Virus record (IMG/VR): IMGVR_UViG_3300012005_000004
Location: 1 to 64,000 of that record
Strand: one strand, 5' to 3'
Source: a virus
Length of the DNA stretch: 64,000 nt
The notes under the pieces were generated by a model. It searched no databases. It had not been told where the DNA came from and saw only the letters and a list, made by a program, of their open reading frames with translations. Below, piece by piece: positions 51,278 to 60,965 of this stretch; position 1 is the first letter of the stretch; each line of letters begins with the position of its first letter. The position numbers and the translations under genes were made by a program.

Positions 51278-53896
51278 ATGAGGCTACATCAGAATGATCA
51301 CGGTTTTGAATCTCAGCTGCCGACCGATGAATATGAAGCTGGCATTGAATTTTCACAAAAGATGGTCACGATCTTGTCCGACCATATCTACAAGGACAAG
51401 ATCCTCGCGGTGATCCGTGAGCTCAGCTGCAACGCCTATGACTCCATGGTTGAAGCTGGCAAGAAGGATTGCCCATTTAAGATGCACCTTCCGACTCGCA
51501 TGGATCCAACCTTCTATGTAGAAGATAATGGTGTTGGGCTGGACCCATTGGTCCTCCCACGCGTCTACTTGACGTACGGGCACTCAACCAAAACCGATAA
51601 TGATGAAGCGATCGGAGCTCTCGGCCTCGGGTCTAAGTCTCCATTTGCTTACACAAAATCTTCCTTCATCGTCCGTAATCGCTGGAACGGCGTAGAGTAT
51701 TCCTACTTGGTTTACTACAACGCGCAAGGTAAGCCTGCGATGTCAAAGGTCGGAGAAGAAGTTACCGATCGAGGCAACGGACTGCGCGCCGAGTTTGCGG
51801 TCAAGCCTCAAGACATCTCCGCATTCTTTGATCGTACCGATCGTTTTTTCAAGTATTGGAAGAACACTCTTCCAGATTTCGTTGGTCAGGACACTAAGCG
51901 AGTCTTACATTCTAAGATCGATAAGGTCATCGACGGTGGTAGCTGGTACTTAGAAAACCGCGGAGCTGATAGCGATTTCAAGGGGGCAATCGCTATCATG
52001 GGAAACATCCAATATCCCATCGAAGCTGATTCGATCCCAAATTTACCCGAAGAGCTGAAAGTAGTCGCTCAAAACTCCTTCGTGATTGAATTTCCGCTTG
52101 GATCTCTAGCTTTCCAGCCCTCGCGCGAAGCCTTATCATTTGATGATTTTACAAACAAGAGCTTGATCGCTCGCCTCGAAGAGGTTCGCCTATCAATGGG
52201 AGATACATTCAAGGCACAGATCTTTAAGAAGGGTCAAACGCAGCTGCAATTCCGTAAGAATTTCACTTTCAAGCTCAATGAGTTTGCTCGGATTATCAGG
52301 AGGGAAACTATTTCTTCTGCTCGATATGACAACCAAATTTATTGGGCCGTAAAGTTTCTGCTTAACCGTACCCACGTCGATTCGGTAACCTATGATAAGT
52401 ATGAATACAGCATCGACGGATTGCTGAATAATGTTCACTACGTAGTACGAGATGGTCACCAACAGTTCGCGATTATCTCTGAAACCACACGAGGTAAGAA
52501 TGCTAGGATCTGGCTATCTAATGCTACATCATTGACGTTCTCTGCAAAACAAGATGTTCCATATGATGAGATTTATCCTGGTCCAAATATTGCTAGCCGA
52601 AAGATCAAACAAAACGAAAAGGTAACATTTGATTGGATCCCATCGTTAGTTCCAAACCGCAAGAACGCAGCTGAGTATAGCAATGTCCAACGGGTAGTTA
52701 TGTCCGGTAAGTTTGACGTGGTAACTAACAATCGACTGATGCTTGACTCTCCAGAAGCAACCTTTGTCATCAATGATGAAGGTGGCCCTGGTGAGAGCAA
52801 GTATAAAGCTTATATCAAGTCCCATCATCGTGGTCCACAACAGTATTTCTTCGTTAAGCACATCACGAAGGACATCTCTATCGTTGAGCTTACTCAGAAA
52901 GTTGCTTCGTTCATCGAAGACAATGGGATGAAAGGCGCATCTATCGAGTTTACTAGCAACCTTGAAGATTATCGTCCGGTGCTTGATAAGGTTAAGAAGA
53001 ATCGCGGCACCATCAAGCTTTACGTGCGAGAGTTCAAATTTTACCCAACTATCAAGAAGCCATTTCAGCTTAGCGTTGGCCGTAAGACGGAGGTTGGCCG
53101 CGGGGATATGCCTCGGCATCAAGATGAACACACTCAAACCATCTTTGAGTGGGATGTTCTGAAGAATGCAAAGTTGCCATGGCTTTACTTGCGTAAAACT
53201 CGGTCTAAGGTTGAAGCTAATGAAGACACCAAGGCTAATCAACGTTCATTTATAACGCACAATAAAGATGCGGTAATTCTTGCCTTGACCAAAGGTTTAT
53301 TGGAAGATGTCGAGCATGAGGTGTTGCAAGATCCTCATCATAAGACGGTAGATAACCTTCCAGTTACATTCAACAAATATACCGTTCTAGTTCTCACCGA
53401 CGGTCACATCAAAGAGCTGCAGAAGAAGGGTATCAAGATGGTAGGACTTTATGACCATGTTAATGCTAAGGTCGCTGAGATGTTTAAAGCTCATGATTTT
53501 CGTAAGGACCTAGAGCATGACGCGATGATGGATAATCAAACGGTTATCAATGGCTTATATAACAGGATGGCGCCAGCTACTCGGCGGGGACTGTTAACTC
53601 GAGTTGAACCTGAAGTCCCTAGCGCTGAATCACTGATGTTGTCAATGCTCAAGAACTACGATGACTACTTAAACGCTCCTAAGAATAATACTGAGAGCTA
53701 CGAGATGGTTGCCCTGTATCAATATTTCGTTGATATGTACAGTGCTGGAGTTAGCAACAGCAAGTCAGCACGAACCATTGATGAAAAAGTTAAAGACAGG
53801 TATCCGATCTTAAAGTATATGTCTATCAACAATTTAGATAAAAATGGAGTAGATATCCTTCTAGATTACGCATCTATGGTTGAAAATAACTGTTGA
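51278..53896 (+). CDS. rIIA: RIIA-like protein (GHKL ATPase fold)
   Basis: 872 aa from the ATG at 51278, which has GGAG 8 nt before it (an in-frame TTG lies 15 nt further up). The N-terminal GHKL ATPase motifs are clear: N-box VIRELSCNAYDSMVEAG, G1 VEDNGVGLD and G2 GALGLGSKSPFAY. This matches phage RIIA proteins, which in T4 act with RIIB in lysis timing and exclusion of superinfecting or prophage-protected growth. The C-terminal 500 residues are divergent. A receiver domain and RIIB follow. Confidence 0.88.
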   Translation: MRLHQNDHGFESQLPTDEYEAGIEFSQKMVTILSDHIYKDKILAVIRELSCNAYDSMVEAGKKDCPFKMHLPTRMDPTFYVEDNGVGLDPLVLPRVYLTYGHSTKTDNDEAIGALGLGSKSPFAYTKSSFIVRNRWNGVEYSYLVYYNAQGKPAMSKVGEEVTDRGNGLRAEFAVKPQDISAFFDRTDRFFKYWKNTLPDFVGQDTKRVLHSKIDKVIDGGSWYLENRGADSDFKGAIAIMGNIQYPIEADSIPNLPEELKVVAQNSFVIEFPLGSLAFQPSREALSFDDFTNKSLIARLEEVRLSMGDTFKAQIFKKGQTQLQFRKNFTFKLNEFARIIRRETISSARYDNQIYWAVKFLLNRTHVDSVTYDKYEYSIDGLLNNVHYVVRDGHQQFAIISETTRGKNARIWLSNATSLTFSAKQDVPYDEIYPGPNIASRKIKQNEKVTFDWIPSLVPNRKNAAEYSNVQRVVMSGKFDVVTNNRLMLDSPEATFVINDEGGPGESKYKAYIKSHHRGPQQYFFVKHITKDISIVELTQKVASFIEDNGMKGASIEFTSNLEDYRPVLDKVKKNRGTIKLYVREFKFYPTIKKPFQLSVGRKTEVGRGDMPRHQDEHTQTIFEWDVLKNAKLPWLYLRKTRSKVEANEDTKANQRSFITHNKDAVILALTKGLLEDVEHEVLQDPHHKTVDNLPVTFNKYTVLVLTDGHIKELQKKGIKMVGLYDHVNAKVAEMFKAHDFRKDLEHDAMMDNQTVINGLYNRMAPATRRGLLTRVEPEVPSAESLMLSMLKNYDDYLNAPKNNTESYEMVALYQYFVDMYSAGVSNSKSARTIDEKVKDRYPILKYMSINNLDKNGVDILLDYASMVENNC

Positions 53897-53901
53897 TATC
53901 A

Positions 53902-53930
53902 TATACATTTCTCCTAGATCTGGTTATAAT
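53902..53930 (+). promoter_or_regulatory. Promoter, -35 TATACA / -10 TATAAT
   Basis: TATACA (53902-53907), 17-nt spacer, TATAAT (53925-53930), 27 nt before the receiver-domain gene. Confidence 0.75.
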
Positions 53931-53956
53931 AAGAATCATACCACATAGGAGGTTCA

Positions 53957-54325
53957 ATGATTGCTTATCAACCTAAAACCATATTGGTAGTAGATGATAA
54001 TATAGATTTAATTGCTTCAGCTGTTAATTTACTTAAAAATCATGGTTACGAGACCATCACAGCAGAGAACGCCGCTGAAGCATTGAATATCATAGAATCT
54101 GGTAAACACGTTGATCTCATCTTCACTGATGTGGTAATGCCAGGGAATGTCTGTAGCGTCGAGATGGCTGCTCGGGCCAGATACATCTATCCGCATATCA
54201 AGGTTATCTTTACGAGCGGGTATAGAGATACTTTAAAGATGCTGCTTGAAGATGAGGTGTTTCTGTTGAAACCCTATGAGTTTAACTCAATGCTCAAAAC
54301 TATAGAAGATGTTCTCAACAGCTAA
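53957..54325 (+). CDS. Stand-alone response-regulator receiver domain
   Basis: 122 aa, a single CheY-like domain. LVVDDNIDL gives the acidic pocket, LIFTDVVMPG carries the phospho-acceptor Asp, IFTSGY the switch Ser and LLKPYEF the Lys, so it should be phosphorylatable. No output domain and no kinase gene are beside it, and it sits between rIIA and rIIB under its own promoter. AGGAGG precedes the ATG. Confidence 0.88.
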   Translation: MIAYQPKTILVVDDNIDLIASAVNLLKNHGYETITAENAAEALNIIESGKHVDLIFTDVVMPGNVCSVEMAARARYIYPHIKVIFTSGYRDTLKMLLEDEVFLLKPYEFNSMLKTIEDVLNS

Positions 54326-54338
54326 CTTCACTTTTTTG

Positions 54339-54367
54339 TTTACACTTCGTGGATGTTGAGATATAAT
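54339..54367 (+). promoter_or_regulatory. Promoter of RIIB, -35 TTTACA / -10 TATAAT
   Basis: TTTACA (54339-54344), 17-nt spacer, TATAAT (54362-54367), 41 nt before the rIIB start. Confidence 0.8.
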
Positions 54368-54408
54368 GTCTATATTAAATTTTTCAACAACCTCGGAGGC
54401 GAACCGAA

Positions 54409-55794
54409 ATGAGTAACGAGATCTACTACACCAGCCATGATGGTGGTGCTACGCTCTTTATGGACGGAAAGCTGAAGTCAATCTCCAGCGATCACCCAAA
54501 TTTCATGAAGATCATGAGCGCTCTCAAGGCAAAGTCATATGACTTGGCCATCAAGCTCATGGACATGGTAGGAACCATCAATGATATTGGATCAAATGTT
54601 TCCAAGAAGTTTGTTGGTCGTAGAGTTTTTGTCGAAGGTGAAACGGTTTACTTCACGGATGAAAATGGCAAACATCATGTCTTGCACGGTACTCTTGTTG
54701 ATCGCATCATCGATGATATCGGTAAGCCATCTGGACAAAAATATGCAGATGCTCTCTTGGCTCTTCAAGATAACATCATGCGCAACACTCGCAAGGATAT
54801 TCGCGAAGAGCTGTATGAGTTCTTAATGTCTGGAAAGACGCCGATCACGATGGATGGTTGCTTCCTGGCTTACAAGAAGGTAAAGGCTGCAAACAAGCAA
54901 GGTCAATACCTTGACATCTACTCTGGAACTATGGATAACGCGCCTGGTAAGATTCCGCGTATGGATCCAAAAGATGTCGACGCAGATCGGTACCGAGAAT
55001 GCTCTCGAGGACTGCATTTCTGTTCTCGTGGTTATTTGAGTCACTATGGAAATGGAGATGGAGATGATTCATCTGTAGTTATGGTGGTGAAGGTCAATCC
55101 AAAGGATGTGTTTGCAATTCCTACGGATTATTCATTCCAAAAAGGTCGGGCATCTGAATATTATGTGGTAGGTATGGTTAATAAGGGACACGATCTTTCC
55201 AAAAGTGACGTGTTCAAGGATTCTTTTATCGATGAAGATAGCAAGGAAGCTTCGGCACCGAATGTTACATTCAAGGCGCCTCTCAAGGCTGGCTTGCAAA
55301 CTGTTGGCGAAAGCTATGGTTTGATCAACGATGGAAAATGCTTGGTCATCGAACAGAACGGAAAATATGTTCCAGTTAGATCAGCTTCATTCACCGGTAA
55401 GGTAGATGCTCCTGGTGCCGATCAAGTGAAGCATCGGTTGGGTAAGGTTATCATGGAGATGTTTGAATTGGCTTCATTTGAAGTTACGAGTGACCTTACT
55501 CTTGAACAAGTTGGTGGCGATTCGCTAGATGCGGTAGAGCTAGTTATGGCGATCGAAGATGAGTTTGAGATTGAGATCTCCGATGATGATGCTGAAAAAT
55601 TCCACACGTCAATGGATATTCTTAACTATCTGCTCAAGGTGAATAAGATCTTTCCACCGAATAAGTATTCTTATGTTGATGTTCTTGGAACTCCAGTTAC
55701 CGGAGAACCGAAACTCATGTCATTTGAAACGAAGTCGGTTCGTCAGTCAGTAAAAGAAGCAGTACAAAAAGCTCAAGGATCTGTTAAGAGTTAA
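54409..55794 (+). CDS. rIIB: RIIB-like protein fused to an acyl carrier protein domain
   Basis: 461 aa. Residues 1-285 match phage RIIB proteins (GTLVDRIIDDIG, MDGCFLAYKKVK, CSRGLHFCSRGYLSHYG). Residues about 340-412 read as an acyl carrier protein: GGDSLDAVELVMAIEDEFEI, with DSL at 371-373 and Ser372 as the expected 4'-phosphopantetheine site. ISDDDAEKF and the closing helix MDILNYLLKV follow. A 49-residue tail ends the protein. T4 RIIB (about 312 aa) has no such domain. GGAGGCGAACC precedes the ATG. The fusion is in one frame with no stop or shift. Confidence 0.85.
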   Translation: MSNEIYYTSHDGGATLFMDGKLKSISSDHPNFMKIMSALKAKSYDLAIKLMDMVGTINDIGSNVSKKFVGRRVFVEGETVYFTDENGKHHVLHGTLVDRIIDDIGKPSGQKYADALLALQDNIMRNTRKDIREELYEFLMSGKTPITMDGCFLAYKKVKAANKQGQYLDIYSGTMDNAPGKIPRMDPKDVDADRYRECSRGLHFCSRGYLSHYGNGDGDDSSVVMVVKVNPKDVFAIPTDYSFQKGRASEYYVVGMVNKGHDLSKSDVFKDSFIDEDSKEASAPNVTFKAPLKAGLQTVGESYGLINDGKCLVIEQNGKYVPVRSASFTGKVDAPGADQVKHRLGKVIMEMFELASFEVTSDLTLEQVGGDSLDAVELVMAIEDEFEIEISDDDAEKFHTSMDILNYLLKVNKIFPPNKYSYVDVLGTPVTGEPKLMSFETKSVRQSVKEAVQKAQGSVKS

Positions 55795-55824
55795 GTCGAA
55801 GAATGCCTCCCTTCGGTTTTACTC

Positions 55825-55858
55825 AGAGAGATCGAAGAAATTCGATCTCTCTTCTTTT
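55825..55858 (+). terminator. Rho-independent terminator after RIIB
   Basis: AGAGAGATCGAA pairs with TTCGATCTCTCT over a GAAA tetraloop, followed by TCTTTT. Confidence 0.9.
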
Positions 55859-55900
55859 GAGCTAAGGTAAATAAATAGATAAACCAGAAAGGCGGACAAT

Positions 55901-56581
<681 letters not shown>

Positions 56582-56602
56582 GTAACTTGGTGGATATATG
56601 TG

Positions 56603-56631
56603 TATACATGTTCATAGATGTTTGTTATAAT
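56603..56631 (+). promoter_or_regulatory. Promoter, -35 TATACA / -10 TATAAT
   Basis: TATACA (56603-56608), 17-nt spacer, TATAAT (56626-56631). The leader to 56747 is about 110 nt and holds a 7-codon open frame (56668-56691) with an AGAGG site. Confidence 0.75.
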
Positions 56632-56746
56632 GATCTTAGTACTTAAGTAATTAAAAAGAGGTTTAAAATGTATTCTTTACAATTTTCTTAGTGTAAATCC
56701 AACGTGTATTTAGCGTTAAAAACTTTCAAATGAAAGGTTACACCTC

Positions 56747-58867
56747 ATGCAACGGATTTATAAGGATAATGCCGTGTTGCGAGGCATTATCGAAAACACC
56801 ATGGATGCGATCATCGTCATTAACGATGATAATAAAGTAGTAGAATGGAACAAGTATGCCACTGATTTATTTGGATATACCCAAGATGAAGCTATCGGTA
56901 GATCATTATCTTCTCTGATTATACCAGATACGTTCATTCCTCACCATGAGGCATGCGTTAATCGAGCTGTCCAAAATCAAAAAGATCATTGTTATCTTAG
57001 AACTGAGATGGATGCACGCAGAAAAGATGGTTGTAAGCTCAAAATTGAGCTTACAGTTTCTCAGATAACTCTAAAAGATCAAAGCGGAATAAAGAATAGT
57101 TTGTTTAGCGTAGCAATACGTGATATCACAGTTCAAAAGAATAGTCAAGACCGTGTGATTCGCCAAGCTTCTCTTTTAGATCTTTCGCGTGATGGTATCT
57201 ATGTTATTGATAAAGATCAGAGGTTGACTTGGTGGAATAAGGGGGCTGAGCTGCTCTACGGATATTCCACTGATGAAGCTATCGGTCATATAGCTTATGA
57301 ATTGTTACAAACAGATTACCCACTAAGTGGTAGGAATGCCTTTGAAGAGATCTTTCAAACACTTCTACATTCTGGTTCTTGGGAAGGGGAGTTGACGCAA
57401 CTCACAAAAGACGGTAATCGCGTTACAGTTCTCAGCCGTTGGGTACTTGATATCGAATATGATGAAGTGTTAATAACTAATACCAATATCACAGAGCTAA
57501 AACGAAATCAAGAAAAAATCGAATATCTCGCTACGCATGATGATCTCACTGGTTTGCCAAACCGTCGGTTGCTAGAAGATAGAATAAACCATGCGATAAT
57601 CCAATGTGAACGAAATGGTGGTCACGTTGGTGTTCTATTCTTAGACCTTGATCGTTTCAAGATCATAAATGATTCGCTTGGTCATGACATGGGAGATAAA
57701 CTACTCAATGAGGTTAGTCAAAGATTAGTCAAATCAGTGAGACGTGAAGATACCGTAGCTCGTCTAGGTGGAGATGAATTTGTAGTAGTTCTTGAGAATG
57801 TATCAAATATTGAAGATATAGCTGAGATCTCTTCCAAGATACTGAATTCTATTCAACAACCTATTTCATTGGGAGAAGGTGCTGGGAAGAGCATCTCAAT
57901 CAACACTAGCATTGGTGGTTCCGTCTACCCAAAAGATGGCCTAGACGTTATCACATTGATGAGGAACGCTGATTTAGCTATGTATAAGTCTAAAGAATAT
58001 GAAATGGGGGCATTTCGTTTCTACAGCCCAGAGATGAATGAGTTAGTTCTTCAACGACTGACAAATGAAAATAATTTAAGAAAAGCATTGAATAATGAAG
58101 AATTCATTCTCCATTTTCAACCGAAGATCTGTAGCGCAGAAGGGCGTACCACCGGTGTTGAAGCATTGATTCGATGGAACCACCCAGAAAAGGGTTTAAT
58201 CATGCCATCTGAATTTATTGGATTAGCTGAAGAGATCGGGTTAATCAATAAAATTGGTGAGTGGGCTCTATACGCAGCGTGCGAGCAAAATAAAGCATGG
58301 CAAAATATGGGATTGCCTCTCATACAGATGTCAGTAAACTTGTCAGTGCACCAGCTCACGCCAAATTTAGTTAACATCGTATCAAAAGCGTTGAAAATGT
58401 CTGGCTTAGATCCAAAGTGGTTAGACCTAGAAGTTACCGAATCTGCTGCGATGAAAGATGTAGACATGACGATTGAAACCTTAGGTAAACTTCGAAAGCT
58501 TGGTGTGTCAATCTCTATCGATGATTTTGGAACTGGATATTCATCTCTAGAATATCTTAAAAAGATGCCGTTAGATAACTTGAAGATTGATCAATCATTT
58601 GTTAGTGGCATTCCAACAGATTCTAATGACCTTTGTATCGTGGCTGCAATCATTGGTCTGGCTCATAACATGAAGCTACGAGTGATCGCTGAAGGAGTGA
58701 CATCTAAAGAACAAGTTGCGTTCTTAGACACACACAAATGTGATGAGATGCAGGGTTACCTATTCAGCCGTCCAGTGACAGCTGAGGACGTAGAGCAAAG
58801 GTTGATCGGTCAAGTTTGGAGCTACCCATACCAAGGAAATCATGAACTACGAACGTGCGATGATTGA
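56747..58867 (+). CDS. PAS-PAS-GGDEF-EAL cyclic-di-GMP protein
   Basis: 706 aa. Two PAS domains (about 10-130 and 140-255: VVEWNKYATDLFGYTQDEAIG, LTWWNKGAELLYGYSTDEAIG) are followed by a GGDEF domain with intact GGDEF at 341-345. An EAL domain carries EALIRW (Glu472), SVNLSVHQL, EVTESA, IDDFGTGYSSL, LKIDQSF and AEGV. Both catalytic sets appear complete, so it could make or break c-di-GMP. No membrane segment is seen, so sensing is cytosolic. AAAGG precedes the ATG. Such large signalling proteins are rare in phages. Confidence 0.93.
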   Translation: MQRIYKDNAVLRGIIENTMDAIIVINDDNKVVEWNKYATDLFGYTQDEAIGRSLSSLIIPDTFIPHHEACVNRAVQNQKDHCYLRTEMDARRKDGCKLKIELTVSQITLKDQSGIKNSLFSVAIRDITVQKNSQDRVIRQASLLDLSRDGIYVIDKDQRLTWWNKGAELLYGYSTDEAIGHIAYELLQTDYPLSGRNAFEEIFQTLLHSGSWEGELTQLTKDGNRVTVLSRWVLDIEYDEVLITNTNITELKRNQEKIEYLATHDDLTGLPNRRLLEDRINHAIIQCERNGGHVGVLFLDLDRFKIINDSLGHDMGDKLLNEVSQRLVKSVRREDTVARLGGDEFVVVLENVSNIEDIAEISSKILNSIQQPISLGEGAGKSISINTSIGGSVYPKDGLDVITLMRNADLAMYKSKEYEMGAFRFYSPEMNELVLQRLTNENNLRKALNNEEFILHFQPKICSAEGRTTGVEALIRWNHPEKGLIMPSEFIGLAEEIGLINKIGEWALYAACEQNKAWQNMGLPLIQMSVNLSVHQLTPNLVNIVSKALKMSGLDPKWLDLEVTESAAMKDVDMTIETLGKLRKLGVSISIDDFGTGYSSLEYLKKMPLDNLKIDQSFVSGIPTDSNDLCIVAAIIGLAHNMKLRVIAEGVTSKEQVAFLDTHKCDEMQGYLFSRPVTAEDVEQRLIGQVWSYPYQGNHELRTCDD

Positions 58868-59009
58868 TAATCTTTTAACATTACTTCGAGATAGTCAACG
58901 AAGGGCTGGAGATGTAGAGTGGGCTCGGCGACGAGATAAGTTAATCGCCGAGCTGCTTGAAACTAAACGATCTATTTCTTGCTCTTCAACGAAGCTTGAG
59001 GAGAAGTAA
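58842..59009 (+). CDS. Small helical protein, 55 aa
   Basis: ATG 58842 has AAGGAA 5 nt before it, inside the end of the GGDEF-EAL gene. Helical and basic: IDNLLTLLRDSQRRAG ... RRRDKLIAELLETK. It overlaps the minus-strand gene ending at 58972 by 38 nt. No family recognised. Confidence 0.55.
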   Translation: MNYERAMIDNLLTLLRDSQRRAGDVEWARRRDKLIAELLETKRSISCSSTKLEEK

Positions 59010-59640
59010 GTTTCTTTGGCTTCAGTGAAGCAGCTCCTTTAGGCGGGTGTTGCTTCGCTAATGCGTCTTCCTCCTTCTGATGCTGTGGCTTTGGTGGAAT
59101 GAATCTTCCTTCTGCATCAATGTGAGGTGATGAATATTTAAAACGTTCGCCACCTAATGCAGTTGCAACAACCAAATTTACCTTAGCGTATTTTCTACCT
59201 GCCATCTTATAAACGGTCAATCTGTGGTGACCATCTAGTATGCAAAGGTCTCCACCGTTTCCACCCTTAGGTAGGTCTATCGAATAAACAACTTCGGGTA
59301 AATCTTCATCTTTAACGTTCTTATTCTTGTCAACCAAGCTAAGAAGACGATTTTTTTGGACTGATGATTGGGCTCGCCCTAGCTCCTTGAGAGGAACAAG
59401 AACAACTCTTCTCTTGGTATGTCCTCCTGAGATGATTGACTTAGGGCGCTTAAAGAATGCGCTAAGGTCGATCTCTTCACCATCTACGCCATCAAACCAT
59501 TGACGGTGCTCATCAGCTGCAGGGTGGCTCTTGATGGCGATCTTAACTTGCTCGATCTCATCTGATGTCAGCTTAACGGCGTGCTGTTTGATCGCTTCCT
59601 CGGCTCTCCAGCCCTCTGATAGATAGTTCTTGAATGACAT
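58972..59640 (-). CDS. ParB/sulfiredoxin-fold-like protein
   Basis: 222 aa. LCILDGHHRLTVYKMAGRKYA matches the DGxHR motif of ParB-N/Srx-like domains, preceded by a VVLVPLKEL strand. The C-terminal 45 residues are Pro/Lys-rich and disordered. Members bind DNA, hydrolyse nucleotides or act as nucleases; which applies here is unknown. Confidence 0.72.
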   Translation of the reverse strand: MSFKNYLSEGWRAEEAIKQHAVKLTSDEIEQVKIAIKSHPAADEHRQWFDGVDGEEIDLSAFFKRPKSIISGGHTKRRVVLVPLKELGRAQSSVQKNRLLSLVDKNKNVKDEDLPEVVYSIDLPKGGNGGDLCILDGHHRLTVYKMAGRKYAKVNLVVATALGGERFKYSSPHIDAEGRFIPPKPQHQKEEDALAKQHPPKGAASLKPKKLTSPQASLKSKK

Positions 59641-59641
59641 G

Positions 59642-60433
59642 TTATGGCTCCGCGAAGTCTTCTAGTCCAGCTTCGATCAGCTCATTTTGAGCTTCTAAAA
59701 CTGAGATCTTACCCTTGTTATTTTTAGGACCGACATATTTGTTAATGATCGCCACCGCATCAATTAAATCTTGAGAGTTATGATACTTAACCTCATCTTT
59801 TTTTAGCAAGGGTGTGTTATAGCGGCCTTTGACCCATGAATCATCTATAGCGACGCTAGTTAATCCTTCGATCAATAATAGACCTAAGATGTTTGACTTA
59901 ATCGGATTTCCACCGATCCAAATAGAGCTGTTAATTCGATGGATGTGCTTGTGAATATCCTTGAGAGAAGTAAACTTATTACCAGAGATCCTGAGCTCTT
60001 TACCAAATTCTTTGGGGGCTCCTACAAAATCTGTTAGTAGATTGTTTGAGATGTTCATGCCACCATTTGGTAGCTTATCTGGAGCACCCTTCCAAGAGCT
60101 GATCTTATTGTTTCGAACGTTATAATAGTTTCCTGTAAATTTTGCAGGACCACCCGTCAGATCTTTGAGCTCTTGATCCATACAGATCAGGTAGCTGTTG
60201 AAGCTAAACATCCTCGGAAAATTCTTAAGACTAGTCACATTACCTTCTGCTGAAAATACTCCGTGACACAGCGCAAATGGAACCTCGACATGTCCGTCTA
60301 CTGATAAAGTTACATTAGCGTTTGCGATGATCTCTCCGTCTTGCACCATGCACTTGATCAAGTGATTATCGCTGATAAATTTGGTGGCGCCGCGGTCCGC
60401 GGCTGATTCGACTAAGATTTGAGAGATTTTCAT
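59642..60433 (-). CDS. LRR-like phage protein, repeat-rich paralogue C
   Basis: Start at the ATG giving MKISQILVESAADRG, like the MKLHEI and MKLLEL starts of the paralogues at 33668 and 34315; the frame extends to 60466. 263 aa. Repeats such as GGPAKFTGNYYNVRNNKISS and GAPKEFGKELRISGNKF look like leucine-rich-repeat turns. The C-terminal IINKYVGPKNNKGKISVLEAQ is shared with the other two. Function unknown. Confidence 0.65.
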   Translation of the reverse strand: MKISQILVESAADRGATKFISDNHLIKCMVQDGEIIANANVTLSVDGHVEVPFALCHGVFSAEGNVTSLKNFPRMFSFNSYLICMDQELKDLTGGPAKFTGNYYNVRNNKISSWKGAPDKLPNGGMNISNNLLTDFVGAPKEFGKELRISGNKFTSLKDIHKHIHRINSSIWIGGNPIKSNILGLLLIEGLTSVAIDDSWVKGRYNTPLLKKDEVKYHNSQDLIDAVAIINKYVGPKNNKGKISVLEAQNELIEAGLEDFAEP

Positions 60434-60473
60434 AGCTGTATTTATTTTATCATTAGTTGTCACCAACTAATGA

Positions 60474-60502
60474 TGTACTTTTCTAGAGATTTAAGTTATA
60501 AT
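60474..60502 (+). promoter_or_regulatory. Promoter, -35 TGTACT / -10 TATAAT
   Basis: TGTACT (60474-60479), 17-nt spacer, TATAAT (60497-60502), 27 nt before the gene at 60529. Confidence 0.75.
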
Positions 60503-60528
60503 TAAATTATGTTTAATTGGAGGACTAG

Positions 60529-60756
60529 ATGCTGAGAGTTATAGGAGACAAGGCTGAGGCTGTTAGCGAGGCCAGATTGTTGTCAAAAACCATCCCGGGG
60601 ATCCGCTTGTACGTAACGTCGAGCGGAAGTCTTCTCCTCACAGAGGAAGATCGACCTGAGCTCCGTGAAATACCATTTAATGATGTTAGCATTCGTGCGA
60701 TCCGAGAATATGATGTTGAATACATGGAAGAAGTCCCAGAATCAGAAAGAGTTTAA
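60529..60756 (+). CDS. Hypothetical protein, 75 aa
   Basis: GGAGG lies 6 nt before the ATG. Alpha/beta with an acidic C-terminus (EYDVEYMEEVPESERV). No family recognised. Confidence 0.6.
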   Translation: MLRVIGDKAEAVSEARLLSKTIPGIRLYVTSSGSLLLTEEDRPELREIPFNDVSIRAIREYDVEYMEEVPESERV

Positions 60757-60759
60757 ATT

Positions 60760-60951
60760 ATGAATATTATAAAGTATCCGTACCCACGTGAAAAGATGAT
60801 AGCTCCATTGATCATCGAGCAACCCAAGACGATCGATGAGATGATCACCGATGCTAAAAAGCTAGTTGCAGCTCACGGCATGCCTGTTTCCTTTGAGTAC
60901 CGAGGAGCTACCATTATGGTAAGTAAAGGTCAAGCTTCTCAAAATGAATAA
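60760..60951 (+). CDS. Hypothetical protein, 63 aa
   Basis: Follows the previous gene by 3 nt. The sequence KTIDEMITDAKKLVAAHGMP then VSFEYRGATIMVSKG suggests one helix and a beta hairpin. No family recognised. Confidence 0.55.
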   Translation: MNIIKYPYPREKMIAPLIIEQPKTIDEMITDAKKLVAAHGMPVSFEYRGATIMVSKGQASQNE

Positions 60952-60965
60952 ATTTTTGAATTTAA

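Noticed and set aside
56668-56691. Seven-codon leader peptide (MYSLQFS) with an AGAGG site upstream of the GGDEF-EAL gene
   Set aside because: It could be an attenuator peptide, but no alternative terminator hairpin is visible and such short frames arise by chance.
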